In this document: positions 34,184-43,065 of the stretch, piece by piece
How positions within the stretch are numbered: the stretch's first letter is position 1
Layout: every line of letters starts with the position of its first letter
NCBI RefSeq assembly: GCF_013340205.1
Contig: NZ_BJTG01000007.1
Span: forward strand, 1 to 64,000
DNA length: 64,000 bases
Source: Anaeromyxobacter diazotrophicus
GTDB lineage: Bacteria > Myxococcota > Myxococcia > Myxococcales > Anaeromyxobacteraceae
Direction of reading: 5' to 3'
The notes under the pieces: generated by a model
The model's database searches: none
The model's input: the letters and a program-made list of their open reading frames with translations, nothing else
Told to the model about the DNA's origin: nothing
Made by a program: the position numbers and the translations under genes

Positions 34184-35386
34184 GTGCCCGAGCAGCCGCT
34201 CATCGCGTTCGTGGATCTGGTGACCTCGGTGGGCGGGGTGCAGACCGTCATGGCGAGCGTGTGGCCGCGGCTCGCCGACCGCTACCGGTGCGCGGTCATC
34301 GACGCCTACGGCAACCCCGACTACGCGCGGCTCTGGTCGGGCACCGCCGTCGAGCGCGTCGAGCTGCTGCGCCCGCCCCGGCGGCGCTACATCGGCGGGC
34401 GCGGCGCGACCCGCGTCCTGGGGCTCGCCGCCCGCGCGCCGTGGCTCACCTGGGCCGCGCTGCGGCTGCGGCGCTGGGTGCGCACCCACCGCCCGAGCGT
34501 GGTGTACTTCAACCAGCTGCCGGCGTTCCTGTGGTTCTCGCGCGCGATCCCCGCCGCCACCCCGGTGGTCTACCACGCGCACGGGGTCGGCGCGGTCCGC
34601 GCGGCTGAGGCGCCGTACGTCGGGCGGCGGTCCTCCCGCGTCGTCGCGGTGTCGCGGGCGGTGGCCGACAGCCTGGCCCGGGCCGGAGTCGATCGCGACC
34701 GCATCGACGTCGTCTACAACGGGGTCGACGTGGACGCCGAGCGCCGGGTGGCGGCGGCGGGCGCAGCACTGCCGGACTCCGCTCCGGGCGAGGTGGTGCT
34801 CGCGCACGTCGGGGTCCTCATCGCCCACAAGCAGCAGCACGTGTCGATCGAGGCCCTGTCCCGGCTGCCGCCGCACGTCACCCTCTGGCTGTGCGGCAGC
34901 ATGCCGTCCGGCGCCGACCCGGGATACGAGGCGAGCCTCCGCGCGCTCGCGGAGCGCCTGGGCGTGGCCCGGCGGGTTCACTTCCTGGGCTGGCGAGACG
35001 ACGTGCCGCACGTCATCTCGCGGGCGGACGTCGTCATCCTCCCGTCGGTCCAGGAGGCGATGCCGCGCGCGCTGGTCGAGGCGATGGCGGCCGGGAAGCC
35101 GTGCGTGGGGGCAGCGGTGGGCGGCATCCCCGAGATCATCGAGGACGGGGTGACGGGGCGGGTCGTCCCGCCCACCGCGGCCGAGTTCGCGGCCGCGCTC
35201 GCGCCGCTCGCGACCTCGGCGTCGGCGCGGCGCGCCCTCGGGGAGGCGGGCGCCCGCCGCGCGGCACGGCTCTTCACGCTCGAGGCCCAGCAGGAACGGC
35301 TGGCCGCCGTCCTCGCGTCGGCGATGGGCGGGCCGGCCCGGCGGCGTCCGCGCGCTCCGCGGGCGCGGGAGGGGGTCGCCTCGTGA
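34184..35386 (+). CDS. glycosyltransferase family 4 (GT-B)
   Basis: A 400-residue retaining GT-B glycosyltransferase. N-terminal acceptor domain with TSVGGVQTVMASVWPRLA; middle HAHGVGAVRAAE and VSRAVADSLARAG; C-terminal donor domain with GVLIAHKQQHVSIEAL and the E-x7-E motif EAMPRALVEAM (E291, E299) followed by GGIPEIIEDGVTG. It adds a sugar from a nucleotide donor to the lipid-linked repeat unit in the cytoplasm. GTG at 34184 follows GAGGGGAGG by 3 bases. Its stop overlaps the next glycosyltransferase start (GTGA). Confidence 0.9.
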   Translation: MPEQPLIAFVDLVTSVGGVQTVMASVWPRLADRYRCAVIDAYGNPDYARLWSGTAVERVELLRPPRRRYIGGRGATRVLGLAARAPWLTWAALRLRRWVRTHRPSVVYFNQLPAFLWFSRAIPAATPVVYHAHGVGAVRAAEAPYVGRRSSRVVAVSRAVADSLARAGVDRDRIDVVYNGVDVDAERRVAAAGAALPDSAPGEVVLAHVGVLIAHKQQHVSIEALSRLPPHVTLWLCGSMPSGADPGYEASLRALAERLGVARRVHFLGWRDDVPHVISRADVVILPSVQEAMPRALVEAMAAGKPCVGAAVGGIPEIIEDGVTGRVVPPTAAEFAAALAPLATSASARRALGEAGARRAARLFTLEAQQERLAAVLASAMGGPARRRPRAPRAREGVAS

Positions 35387-36303
35387 GCCTCGATCGTCCG
35401 GCGGTCACCATCGGGCTCCCCTTCTTCAACGCGGCGCGGACGCTGCGCGAGGCGCTCCAGTCGATCTTCGCCCAGACGCACCAGGACTGGGAGCTGCTCC
35501 TCGTCGACGACGGGTCGCGCGACGGCTCGCTGGCCCTGGCGCGGGCCGTCGACGACCCGCGGGTCCGGGTCCTGAGCGACGGCGTCAACCGCGGCGTCGT
35601 GTACCGCCTGAACCAGATGGCGGAGCTGGCGCGGGCGCCGTACCTGTGCCGGCTGGACGACGACGACCTCATGCACCCGCGGCGCATCGAGGCGCAGGTC
35701 GCCTACCTCGAGGCGCACCCCGACGTGGACGTCGTGTCCTCGCCGCTGATCTCGATCGACGAGGCGGGCGCGATCCGCGGGATCCGGGGCGCCGGCGCGG
35801 CGCGGGTCGGGGATCCCGTCTCGGCCCTGCGCGGCTGCCCGCTGGCGCAGGGCGCCGCGATGGGCCGCACGCGCTGGTTCGCCGAGAACCGGTACGACCC
35901 CCGCTACCTCCGGGCGGAGGATCACGAGCTGTGGTGCAGGACGGCGCCTCACTCGCGCTTCGCGGTGACGGACGAGGCGTACCTGTTCTGCCGCGAGCCC
36001 GCCGAGGTGAACCTGCGCAAGTACGTCCTGAGCTGCCGCACCGACCGGCGGATCTACCGTCAGTACGGGCCGGCGCGGGTCGGCCGGCGCGGGACGGCGG
36101 TCCTCGTCGCGCAGTCGTTCGCGAAGGAGGGGCTGTACCGCGCGGCCTGCCGGCTCGGGCTCGCCGGCAGGCTCGTCGCGCGCCGCAACCGGCCCGAGCC
36201 CCCGGAGGCGGTGGCCCGGGCCGCCGCGGTGCTGGAGCAGGTGCGCCGGACCGCGGTCCCCGGGCTCGACGGCGAGCCCGCTCGCCGGCGGACGCAGGGG
36301 TAG
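35383..36303 (+). CDS. glycosyltransferase family 2 (GT-A)
   Basis: A 306-residue GT2 enzyme. The start VTIGLPFFNAARTLREAL, the QDWELLLVDDGSRDGS nucleotide-binding loop and the metal-binding LDDDDLMHPRR (D92-D95) are clear; the later YLRAEDHELWCR gives the catalytic ED pair. A C-terminal helical extension of about 80 residues has no recognised domain. It probably adds one sugar to the repeat unit. GTG at 35383 overlaps the GT4 stop, so the two enzymes are translationally coupled and likely act in sequence. Confidence 0.9.
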   Translation: MSLDRPAVTIGLPFFNAARTLREALQSIFAQTHQDWELLLVDDGSRDGSLALARAVDDPRVRVLSDGVNRGVVYRLNQMAELARAPYLCRLDDDDLMHPRRIEAQVAYLEAHPDVDVVSSPLISIDEAGAIRGIRGAGAARVGDPVSALRGCPLAQGAAMGRTRWFAENRYDPRYLRAEDHELWCRTAPHSRFAVTDEAYLFCREPAEVNLRKYVLSCRTDRRIYRQYGPARVGRRGTAVLVAQSFAKEGLYRAACRLGLAGRLVARRNRPEPPEAVARAAAVLEQVRRTAVPGLDGEPARRRTQG

Positions 36304-36374
36304 GAGCCAGGCCGGCGCCCGCGGCGGGGGGGGCGCGGCTTGACGCCGGCGGGCCCGTCCGGGAGAAAGGGCGG

Positions 36375-37004
36375 ATGCGCCGCACCTGCCGCCGCTGCCT
36401 CCGGCCGGAGTCCTTCTGCGTCTGCGACGGAGTGGTCCCGGTCCAGACGCGCACCCGCGTGGTGCTGCTGCAGCACCCCCGCGAGGCGCGGCTCGCCATC
36501 TGCAGCGCGTGGCTCACGCGGATCGCGCTCGAGAACGCCGAGCTCCACCGGGGCGTCCGATTCGAGGACGACGCGCGCGTGACGGAGCTGGCGTCGGCGC
36601 CGGGCGCGGCGCTCCTGTACCCCGGCGGCGACTCCGCCGCGTCGCGCGCCGGCGCGCCCCCGCCCATCCTGTTCGTCGTCGATGGGACCTGGGTGCAGGC
36701 CGAGAAGATGCTGGCCGCGAACCCGCGGCTGTCGGCGCTGCCCCGGCTCGCCATCGCCCCGCCGGCGCCGAGCGGCTACGCGGGGCTCCGCCGCGAGCCG
36801 TCGGCGCACTGCCTCTCGACCCTGGAGGCGGTGGCGTACGCGCTGGCGGACCTGGAGGGCGGGGCCGCCCGGTTCGAGCCGATGCGGGCGGCGTTCCGGC
36901 GGATGGTGGAGCTCCAGCTCGCCTGCTCGCGCGACGGGCGGCGCGCGCCGCGGCACCGCGCCCCGGCGAGGCCGCGCGGCGAGGCAGCCGGTTCAGGCGG
37001 GTGA
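36375..37004 (+). CDS. tapT: DTW-domain tRNA-uridine aminocarboxypropyltransferase
   Basis: A 209-residue DTW protein. It starts with the zinc motif CRRCLRPESFCVC (C5, C8, C15, C17). The family motif appears as DGTWVQAEKM (D103, T105, W106), then LSALPRLAI and REPSAHCLSTLEA. TapT/TuaA enzymes use S-adenosylmethionine to make acp3U in the tRNA variable or D loop. The C-terminal tail is basic and disordered. The last 12 bases overlap the convergent MFS gene. The 71-base gap from the glycosyltransferase and the different function suggest the exopolysaccharide locus ends before this gene. Confidence 0.88.
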   Translation: MRRTCRRCLRPESFCVCDGVVPVQTRTRVVLLQHPREARLAICSAWLTRIALENAELHRGVRFEDDARVTELASAPGAALLYPGGDSAASRAGAPPPILFVVDGTWVQAEKMLAANPRLSALPRLAIAPPAPSGYAGLRREPSAHCLSTLEAVAYALADLEGGAARFEPMRAAFRRMVELQLACSRDGRRAPRHRAPARPRGEAAGSGG

Positions 37005-38285
37005 GGGGCTCGGCGCTCGCCCAAAGGCGCGCAGCCCGAGCGCGGCGGCGGCGAGGCGCACCGCGCCACCCGCGGCGAACAGGAGCTTCCGGCCGAGCAG
37101 GACCCGACCGGCGATGAACACGAACAGCGGGAGCTTGTCCGAGAGCACCCCCGTCGCGAGCGACGCGGCGGCGAACGAGAGGCCCCCGGCCGTCGAGAAG
37201 GCGGCCACGACCTCCGCGCGCCGGTGGCGCGGCGCGATCTGAAGCGGGAGCGCCACCGAGGCGAGCGCCTGGCCAGCGAGCAACGTCCCGCCGAGCGCGG
37301 CGTCGAGCGCGAGCGTGAAGACCGAGCCGGCGTGGATCCCGAGCCAGAGGAATGGCAGCGACGCCGCGCCGGCGGTCGACGCGACGAGCACGCGGCCCGC
37401 CCCGAAGCGATCGAGCATCTTGCCCCAGAGCGGAGCGCCCAGGAGGCAGCCGGCGGCCACGCCGGCGCCGTGCACGCTGACGGCCACGAACCCCAGGTGA
37501 AGCCCCTGCAGCATGTGGAGCGCCGTGATGGCGGCCGTGATCCCGAGCGCCGCGTTCCACGCGCAGACGTAGCCGAGCACGCGGCGCACGCCGCCGTCCG
37601 CCAGCGCGCGGCTGGCGGACGGCATGGCGCGTTCGCGCCGGGGCGGCGGCGCCTGGCGCGCGAGCCAGAACGCGGCGAGCAGGCCGGCCGCCCAGGCCAG
37701 GATGGCGAGCAGGGAGAGCGCGTGGACCCGCGCCGCCCCCGCGTGACCGTCGAGGAACACGCCGACCGCCAGGCTCGCGGCGGCGCCGGAGACGGCCGCG
37801 CGGCCCGCCCGGCGGCCGAGCACCCGGCTGCGCACGGGCGCGCGGTACAGCGCAGGGGTCCAGATCATCCAGGCCTGCTGCGCGATCGAGGCGAGCGCGC
37901 ACGAGCTGACGGCGACGGCCGCGACGACGAGCTGAGCGCCGGTCCGCGTGAGGGGCAGGAAGGGCAGGGCGACCAGGGCGAGGTAGGGCTGGCGGGCCGC
38001 GATCGAGGCTGCGAGCGCGACGCGGCGCGGCCCGTGCCGCGCGGTCAGGCGCGCGGCCGGGAAGTGCAGCACCTGCGCGAGCGCAGGCAGCGCCGCCAGG
38101 AGCGCGACGAGCGCCGGGGAGGCTCCGACCTGCAGGGCCCACGCGGTGAGCGCCGCGCCTCCCGCGCAGGCCGTCACCCACTCGGCGGCGATGGCCTCGA
38201 GGGAGGTCGCGAGCAGCGAACGGCGCAGGCGCCCGCGGGCGCTACGGGGTGGGCGAGGCGGGGTGAGAGCGGAGTCAACGGACAT
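36993..38285 (-). CDS. MFS transporter
   Basis: A 430-residue protein with 11-12 membrane helices. It contains a degenerate MFS loop-2/3 motif (AARLTARHGPRRVALAAS) and a second-half equivalent (LWGKMLDRFGAGRVLVAS). No specific substrate family can be named. ATG at 38285; the first 30 residues are basic and cytoplasmic. Its 3' end overlaps tapT by 12 bases on the opposite strand. Confidence 0.82.
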   Translation of the reverse strand: MSVDSALTPPRPPRSARGRLRRSLLATSLEAIAAEWVTACAGGAALTAWALQVGASPALVALLAALPALAQVLHFPAARLTARHGPRRVALAASIAARQPYLALVALPFLPLTRTGAQLVVAAVAVSSCALASIAQQAWMIWTPALYRAPVRSRVLGRRAGRAAVSGAAASLAVGVFLDGHAGAARVHALSLLAILAWAAGLLAAFWLARQAPPPRRERAMPSASRALADGGVRRVLGYVCAWNAALGITAAITALHMLQGLHLGFVAVSVHGAGVAAGCLLGAPLWGKMLDRFGAGRVLVASTAGAASLPFLWLGIHAGSVFTLALDAALGGTLLAGQALASVALPLQIAPRHRRAEVVAAFSTAGGLSFAAASLATGVLSDKLPLFVFIAGRVLLGRKLLFAAGGAVRLAAAALGLRAFGRAPSPSPA

Positions 38286-38361
38286 TGACCCGACCCAACG
38301 CGGGGCGGCGGGTCAGGATTTCCCGGGTGAGGCGGTCCGCTCGGGGCTGTGGGACGCCGAC

Positions 38362-39129
38362 CTACGGCGCCACCACGTACCACTGCCCCTTCGCGCCCTG
38401 CTCGCGCTTCAGGAGCCCTTCCTTCTCCATCGCCTCGAGCAGCTTCTTGAACGTCGAGAAGCCGTGGTCGCGCTCGTCGAAGTCGGGCTCCTTGCGGACG
38501 ATGAACTCCTTGATGGCCGAGGGGTTCACCGGGCCGGTGGCGCGGGCGAGCAGCGCCGAGACCGCCTCGCGGGCGACCTCCGGCACGGCGGCCGGCTTCG
38601 CGGGCGGGCGGTCCTTCTCCTTCTCGCGCGGGCCGGCGCCGTCGCCGCGGCCGCGGCGCTGCGAGGCGGGGCGCAGGTAGATGAACTCGTCGCACGCCTT
38701 CACGAAGAGCGGGCTCGTCGCCTCGCGCACGCCCATCCCGATGACGGTGCGGCCCACCTCGCGCAGCTTGTAGGCCAGCGGGCAGAAGTCGGAGTCGCCG
38801 GAGGCGATGACGAAGGTGTCGATGTGCTCGCGCAGGTAGGCGAGCTCGAGCGCGTCGATGACGAGCCGCACGTCGGCGCCGTTCTTGCCGGCGCGGGTGG
38901 AGGGCGGGACGTCGATGAGCTCGACCCCGTGCTCGTGCAGGTTGCGGGTGGCGGGCGCGAAGCGCGTCCAGTCGCAGTACGCGCGGCGGAACAGGACCTT
39001 CCCCTTGTCGAGGAGGGTGTCGAGGGCGGGGCCGACGTCGAACTGCTCGGCGGAGAGGCCGGTCCGGGTGACGAGGTTCTCGAAGTCGACGAAGAGCGCG
39101 ATGCGCTGGCCGTCCGAGTCGCGTTTCAT
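38362..39129 (-). CDS. NYN-domain (PIN-like) protein with C-terminal OST-HTH/LOTUS domain
   Basis: A 255-residue protein. The N-terminal LabA/DUF88-type NYN domain (about 8-155) has the acidic nuclease-like residues in FVDFENL (D15, E17), KNGADVRLVIDALE and FVIASGDSDFCPL. A charged linker (REKEKDRPPAKP) leads to a C-terminal winged-helix OST-HTH/LOTUS domain (about 180-255, VSALLARATGPVNPSAIKEF... GFSTFKKLLEAM). The two together suggest an RNA-binding endoribonuclease or RNA-handling factor. The target is unknown. ATG at 39129. Confidence 0.85.
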   Translation of the reverse strand: MKRDSDGQRIALFVDFENLVTRTGLSAEQFDVGPALDTLLDKGKVLFRRAYCDWTRFAPATRNLHEHGVELIDVPPSTRAGKNGADVRLVIDALELAYLREHIDTFVIASGDSDFCPLAYKLREVGRTVIGMGVREATSPLFVKACDEFIYLRPASQRRGRGDGAGPREKEKDRPPAKPAAVPEVAREAVSALLARATGPVNPSAIKEFIVRKEPDFDERDHGFSTFKKLLEAMEKEGLLKREQGAKGQWYVVAP

Positions 39130-39180
39130 CGTCAGGGCGTACCAGGGATGGCGCGCGGCGGCAACTTCGCCGCCCTCCGC

Positions 39181-40446
39181 TCAGGCGGCCGGACCGGCTG
39201 GCGTCGCCCGGGGGGCGGCCGCGAGCGCGGCCGGCGCGAGCGGCCCGCCCGCCGCCGCGGACGGGCGCCAGTAGCGCAGCGCCAGGGCCAGCGTGGCGAC
39301 CTGCACCGCGGCCGTGAGCGCCACGCACGCCGCCCAGCCGCCGGCGTTCCAGGCCAGCGCCGGCAGGACCCCGCCGGCGGTGCCGCCGAGGTAGTACGAG
39401 GCCACGTACACGCCCGAGGCCGCCGAGCGCACCTCGCGCTTCGCCGCCACCTGCAGGTAGCTCGTGGAGGCCGCCTGGGAGACGAAGGTGGCGGTGCAGC
39501 AGCAGGCGAGCCCCACGCCGACCGCCGCCACCGACGGGGCGAGCGTGAGCAGCACGCCGCCGAGGTTGAGCCCCAGCGACGCCGCCAGCGCCGAGCGCGA
39601 GCCCACCCGGTCGATCCAGCGCCCGGCGAAGGGCGTCACCACGGCGCCGACCAGGTAGACGGCGAAGAGCGAGCTGAGCGCGGCGGCGCCGAGGAGGAAG
39701 GGGGGCCCGGCGAGGTGGAAGGTGACGTAGGTGAAGATGGCGACCTGCGTGAAGAGCACGTTGAAGCCGACCGCGAAGGTGGCGAGCAGCCGCGCGTCCA
39801 GCGCGGCGGCCAGCGCCCGCAGCGCGCCCAGCGGGCGGCCGGCCGGCGCGCTGCGCGCGGGCTCGGGCGGCAGCCAGCGGGAGGTGGCGACCGCGCCCGC
39901 CGCGGTGAGCAGCCCCAGCGCGAGGAAGGCCCAGCGCCACCCGAGCGTCTCGGCGCAGAGCCCGGCGGCGAAGCGGCCGATGAAGCCGCCGAGCACGTTG
40001 CCGGTGACGAGGGCGGCCATGCCGCGGCCCACGCCGCGCCCCTGCCAGACGTCGCTGATGTACGACACGGCCACCGCGTAGACGCCCGGCACCGCCAGCC
40101 CTTGCGCGAAGCGCCAGGCGACGAGCGCCGGCATGGTGCGCGCGGTGCCGGCGAGCGCCGTGGGCACGGACAGGGTGAAGAGGGCGGCGATCATGAGGCG
40201 CCGCCGCCCGACGCGGTCGGCGACGGCGCCGACGAAGGGCGAGGCGAGCGCGACCGCGATGGTGGGGGCGCTGACGGTCCAGGCGGCCTGCGCCTTCCCG
40301 ACCGCGAAGGCGCGCTCGAGCAGCGGGAGCAGCGGCTGGGTGGCGTAGACGTTGAGGAAGGTGCACAGCCCGGCGAGCGCGATCGCCAGGAGCGACGCGG
40401 TGTCGCCGCGCGGGCGCGGTCCGGGGGTTCCAGCGGGGAGGGGCAT
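39181..40446 (-). CDS. MFS transporter, YnfM-like
   Basis: A 421-residue, 12-helix MFS protein. The first half has YATQPLLPLLERAF and the loop motif GAVADRVGRRRLMIAALF; the second half has GRWIDRVGSRSALAAS. The opening is characteristic of the YnfM/Bcr-like group. It is divergent from a LysR regulator with a 117-bp spacer, the same arrangement as E. coli ynfM/ynfL, so the regulator probably controls it. ATG at 40446. The substrate is unknown; export of a small toxic or aromatic compound is plausible. Confidence 0.85.
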   Translation of the reverse strand: MPLPAGTPGPRPRGDTASLLAIALAGLCTFLNVYATQPLLPLLERAFAVGKAQAAWTVSAPTIAVALASPFVGAVADRVGRRRLMIAALFTLSVPTALAGTARTMPALVAWRFAQGLAVPGVYAVAVSYISDVWQGRGVGRGMAALVTGNVLGGFIGRFAAGLCAETLGWRWAFLALGLLTAAGAVATSRWLPPEPARSAPAGRPLGALRALAAALDARLLATFAVGFNVLFTQVAIFTYVTFHLAGPPFLLGAAALSSLFAVYLVGAVVTPFAGRWIDRVGSRSALAASLGLNLGGVLLTLAPSVAAVGVGLACCCTATFVSQAASTSYLQVAAKREVRSAASGVYVASYYLGGTAGGVLPALAWNAGGWAACVALTAAVQVATLALALRYWRPSAAAGGPLAPAALAAAPRATPAGPAA

Positions 40447-40529
40447 CGCGAGGGGCGCCGGCCGCGCGCGGGGCGAGGCCGGACCCGGAGAGGTTGCCCG
40501 CCGCGGGACGAGACTTCCAGTATATCTTT

Positions 40530-40545
40530 CGTCTCGACCGAGACG
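40530..40545. promoter_or_regulatory. candidate LysR operator (perfect inverted repeat)
   Basis: CGTCTCG-AC-CGAGACG, a perfect 7-bp inverted repeat with a 2-base spacer, lies in the 117-bp region between the divergent MFS and LysR genes, 18 bases before the LysR start. Outer CTTCCA and TGGAAG elements extend the symmetry. An AT-rich TATATC just beside it could be a -10 element for the MFS gene. Confidence 0.6.
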
Positions 40546-40563
40546 TGGAAGGTATCGATCGCC

Positions 40564-41475
40564 ATGGAGCTCCGCCACCTCCGCTACTTCGTCTCGGTCG
40601 CCGAGGAGCTGCACTTCGGGCGGGCGGCGGCGCGCCTGCACATCGCCCAGCCCCCGCTCAGCCAGCAGATCCGGCAGCTCGAGGCGGAGCTGGGGTTCGC
40701 GCTCTTCGTCCGCGCGCACCGCCGGGTCCGGCTCACCGAGGCGGGCCGTACCTTCCTCGCCGGGGCGCGGGCGGTGCTCGACCGCGCCGCGCAGGCGGCC
40801 GCGGACGCGCGGCGGGTCGCGCGCGGCGAGACCGGGGCGCTGGCGGTCGGCTTCGTCGCCTCCGCCACCTACGGCTTCGTGCCGTCGCTCTTCCGCGCCT
40901 TCCGCCGCCGGCTCCCCGGCGTGGCGCTCGCGCTCTCGGAGCTCTCCACCGAGGAGCAGCTGGCGGCGCTCCGCAGCGGCGCCATCCAGGTGGGCCTGGG
41001 CCGGCCGCCCGCCGACGACCCGGCCGTCGCCGCCGAGCCGCTCCTCGACGAGCCGCTCGTGGCGGCGCTCCCGGCGGCGCACCGGCTGGCGCGCGGCCGG
41101 GCGGTGCCGCTCGCCGCGCTCGCCGACGAGCCGTTCGTGCTCTTCCCGCGGCACCCGCGCCCGGGGTGGGCCGACCACATCCTCTCGCTCTGCCGGGCGG
41201 CGGGGTTCCGGCCGCCGGTGGCGCAGGAGGCGCTGGAGCTCTCGACGGCGCTGGCGCTGGTCGCGGCCGGCATCGGCGTGACGCTGGTGCCCGCCTCGGT
41301 CCGCACGCTGCGCCCGCGCGGGCTCGTCTACCGCCCGCTGGCCTCGCCCGCGCCCACCACCCGGCTCCTGGCGCTCTACCGCCGGGACGACGCCCCCCCG
41401 GCGGTGCACCGCTTCGTGGAGGTGGCGCGCGAGGTGCTCGGGCGGGAGGGGCGCCCGCCGCGCGGCGGGGGCTAG
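40564..41475 (+). CDS. LysR-family transcriptional regulator
   Basis: A 303-residue LysR regulator. The N-terminal winged helix-turn-helix is typical (MELRHLRYFVSVAEELHFG, AARLHIAQPPLSQQIRQLE), followed by a linker helix and a type-2 periplasmic-binding-like effector domain (about 90-295). Similarity to the BenM/YnfL group suggests a small organic acid effector. It probably regulates the divergent MFS gene and itself through the palindrome 18 bases upstream of its ATG at 40564. Confidence 0.92.
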   Translation: MELRHLRYFVSVAEELHFGRAAARLHIAQPPLSQQIRQLEAELGFALFVRAHRRVRLTEAGRTFLAGARAVLDRAAQAAADARRVARGETGALAVGFVASATYGFVPSLFRAFRRRLPGVALALSELSTEEQLAALRSGAIQVGLGRPPADDPAVAAEPLLDEPLVAALPAAHRLARGRAVPLAALADEPFVLFPRHPRPGWADHILSLCRAAGFRPPVAQEALELSTALALVAAGIGVTLVPASVRTLRPRGLVYRPLASPAPTTRLLALYRRDDAPPAVHRFVEVAREVLGREGRPPRGGG

Positions 41476-41484
41476 GATGCTCGC

Positions 41485-42249
41485 GTGTTCCTGACCCTCT
41501 CGAAGCTGCTCGACCTGCTGGTGGCGCCGCTCACCTGGGCGCTCGCCCTCGCGCTGGGGGCGGCGCTGGCGCGGGCCAGGCCCGCCCGCGCCCGGGCGCT
41601 CGCGGCCGCTGGCGCCGCCGTCCTCTACCTGTTCTCGATCGAGCCGGTCGCCACCCTGCTCATGGCCGCGGTGGAGGCGCCCGCGCGCTCGACCTACCGG
41701 CCCGAGGTGGTCTACGACGCCGTGGTCGTGCTCTCGGGCGAGGTGGACGCCGCGGCCGCGCGCCGGAGCGGCCGGCTCGAGCTCACCGAGGGCGCCGACC
41801 GGCTGGTGGCGGCCTACGAGCTCCTGCGCGGCGGCCGCGCGCGCGCGGCGCTGCTCTCCGGCGGGTCGGCCTTCCCGGTGCCGGGGGAGCGGAGCGAGGC
41901 GGAGCTCGTCGCGGCGACCCTGCGCGGGTGGGGGATCGCCCCCGACCGGCTCGTCGTCGAGGGGGCGAGCCGCAACACCCGCGAGAACGCGGTGGAGGCG
42001 GCCCGCGTGGCCGGGGCGCGGGGCTGGCGCTCGCTCCTGCTCGTCACGAGCGCGTTTCACCTGCCCCGCGCGCTCGGCTGCTTCCGCCGGGTCGGCCTCT
42101 CGCCCGACGCGCTGCCGGTGGACGCGCGCGCCGGCGACGGCCGCCGCCGGAGCTGGCTGCCGCGCGCCAGCGCGCTCGGCCAGAGCACGGAGGCGCTCCG
42201 CGAGTGGACCGGCCGGCTCGTCTACTGGGCGATGGGCTACACCGCCTGA
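41485..42249 (+). CDS. YdcF/ElyC-like (DUF218) membrane protein
   Basis: A 254-residue protein with two N-terminal membrane helices (about 10-28 and 38-55) and a DUF218 domain: YDAVVVLSGEVD, ARAALLSGGSAF, EGASRNTRENAVEAARVAG and LLLVTSAFHLPRALGCFRR. The two-helix start is like ElyC, which affects peptidoglycan and lipid-carrier use. It shares the SR(N/D)TRENAVE block and the YWAMGY/YAALGY ending with the copy at 33333-34031, so the two are paralogues. GTG at 41485 lies 9 bases after the LysR stop. Confidence 0.85.
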   Translation: MFLTLSKLLDLLVAPLTWALALALGAALARARPARARALAAAGAAVLYLFSIEPVATLLMAAVEAPARSTYRPEVVYDAVVVLSGEVDAAAARRSGRLELTEGADRLVAAYELLRGGRARAALLSGGSAFPVPGERSEAELVAATLRGWGIAPDRLVVEGASRNTRENAVEAARVAGARGWRSLLLVTSAFHLPRALGCFRRVGLSPDALPVDARAGDGRRRSWLPRASALGQSTEALREWTGRLVYWAMGYTA

Positions 42250-42262
42250 CGGGCGAAGGCGC

Positions 42263-43006
42263 CTACGCGGCGGCGCGGATCCGTCCCGGGCCCCGCGCCT
42301 GGGCGCGCCGGACGCCCAGGACGTGCCGGCTCGGGTCGAGCAGCAGCCAGGGCGCGCGCGCTTCCTCCGGGCCGCACTGGCCGCGCGCGACGCGCAGCGC
42401 CTCCTTCGACCAGCCCTTCTTGCCCTTCGGCACGAGCGTGAGCGGCACGTCCGAGGGGCGCATGAGCTCGAAGCCGAGGCGGCGGTACTGCTGCAGGCAG
42501 CGCGGGTTCTCGGCCTGGAGCGACACCCTGCCGCCGTGCCCGGCCGAGAAGGAGAGGCGCTGGGCGTGGGCGATGAGCGCCTGGCCCACCCCGCGCACCG
42601 CGCGGCGGTCCGGGCCGCCGGGGGCGCGCAGGAGGTTCCAGGGCGCGCTGGCGAGCAGCTCGATGAACACCCCGCCCGGGCAGACGAAGTAGGAGCAGAC
42701 GCCCTGCAGCCGGCCGTGGCCGAAGGCGGCGCACAGCTCGCGCTCGCGCGCGGTGCCCTCGCCGGGCTCGACGCCGTCGAGCACGTTGCGCAGCTCCTCG
42801 ATGATGCGGAGGTCGTCCTCGATGCGGGGGCGCGTCTCGGCGCCCAGCTCGCCCTCGCCGAGGAGCGCCCTCGCGAGGCGCTCCCACTCGGCGAGTCCGG
42901 CGCGCAGGAGCGGATCGCCGGGGTCGAGGTGGTGAATCGTGAGTTCCGCCCGCGCGTCGGCGCGGGCGCATCGTTCGTGGGGGTCGTCGAGGGACGTGAG
43001 GTTCAT
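42263..43006 (-). CDS. GNAT-like acetyltransferase, uncharacterised
   Basis: A 247-residue protein. The central part reads as a GNAT fold: CSYFVCPGGVFIELLASAPWN as the beta4 strand region, RAVRGVGQALIAHAQRLS in place of the acetyl-CoA loop (V-G-Q-A), and VSLQAENPRCLQQYRRLGFE as the typical N-x-x-x-x-x-x-Y-x-x-x-GF end of the fold. The long N-terminal helical region (about 1-85) is unlike simple GNATs. The substrate is unknown. ATG at 43006 has no strong ribosome-binding site; longer starts are possible but run into the neighbouring gene region. Confidence 0.62.
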   Translation of the reverse strand: MNLTSLDDPHERCARADARAELTIHHLDPGDPLLRAGLAEWERLARALLGEGELGAETRPRIEDDLRIIEELRNVLDGVEPGEGTARERELCAAFGHGRLQGVCSYFVCPGGVFIELLASAPWNLLRAPGGPDRRAVRGVGQALIAHAQRLSFSAGHGGRVSLQAENPRCLQQYRRLGFELMRPSDVPLTLVPKGKKGWSKEALRVARGQCGPEEARAPWLLLDPSRHVLGVRRAQARGPGRIRAAA

Positions 43007-43065
43007 GGCGGGGGCAAGCCCAACACCTGAACCGGGTAGGTGTCCAGAAACTACGGTGCGACGCG

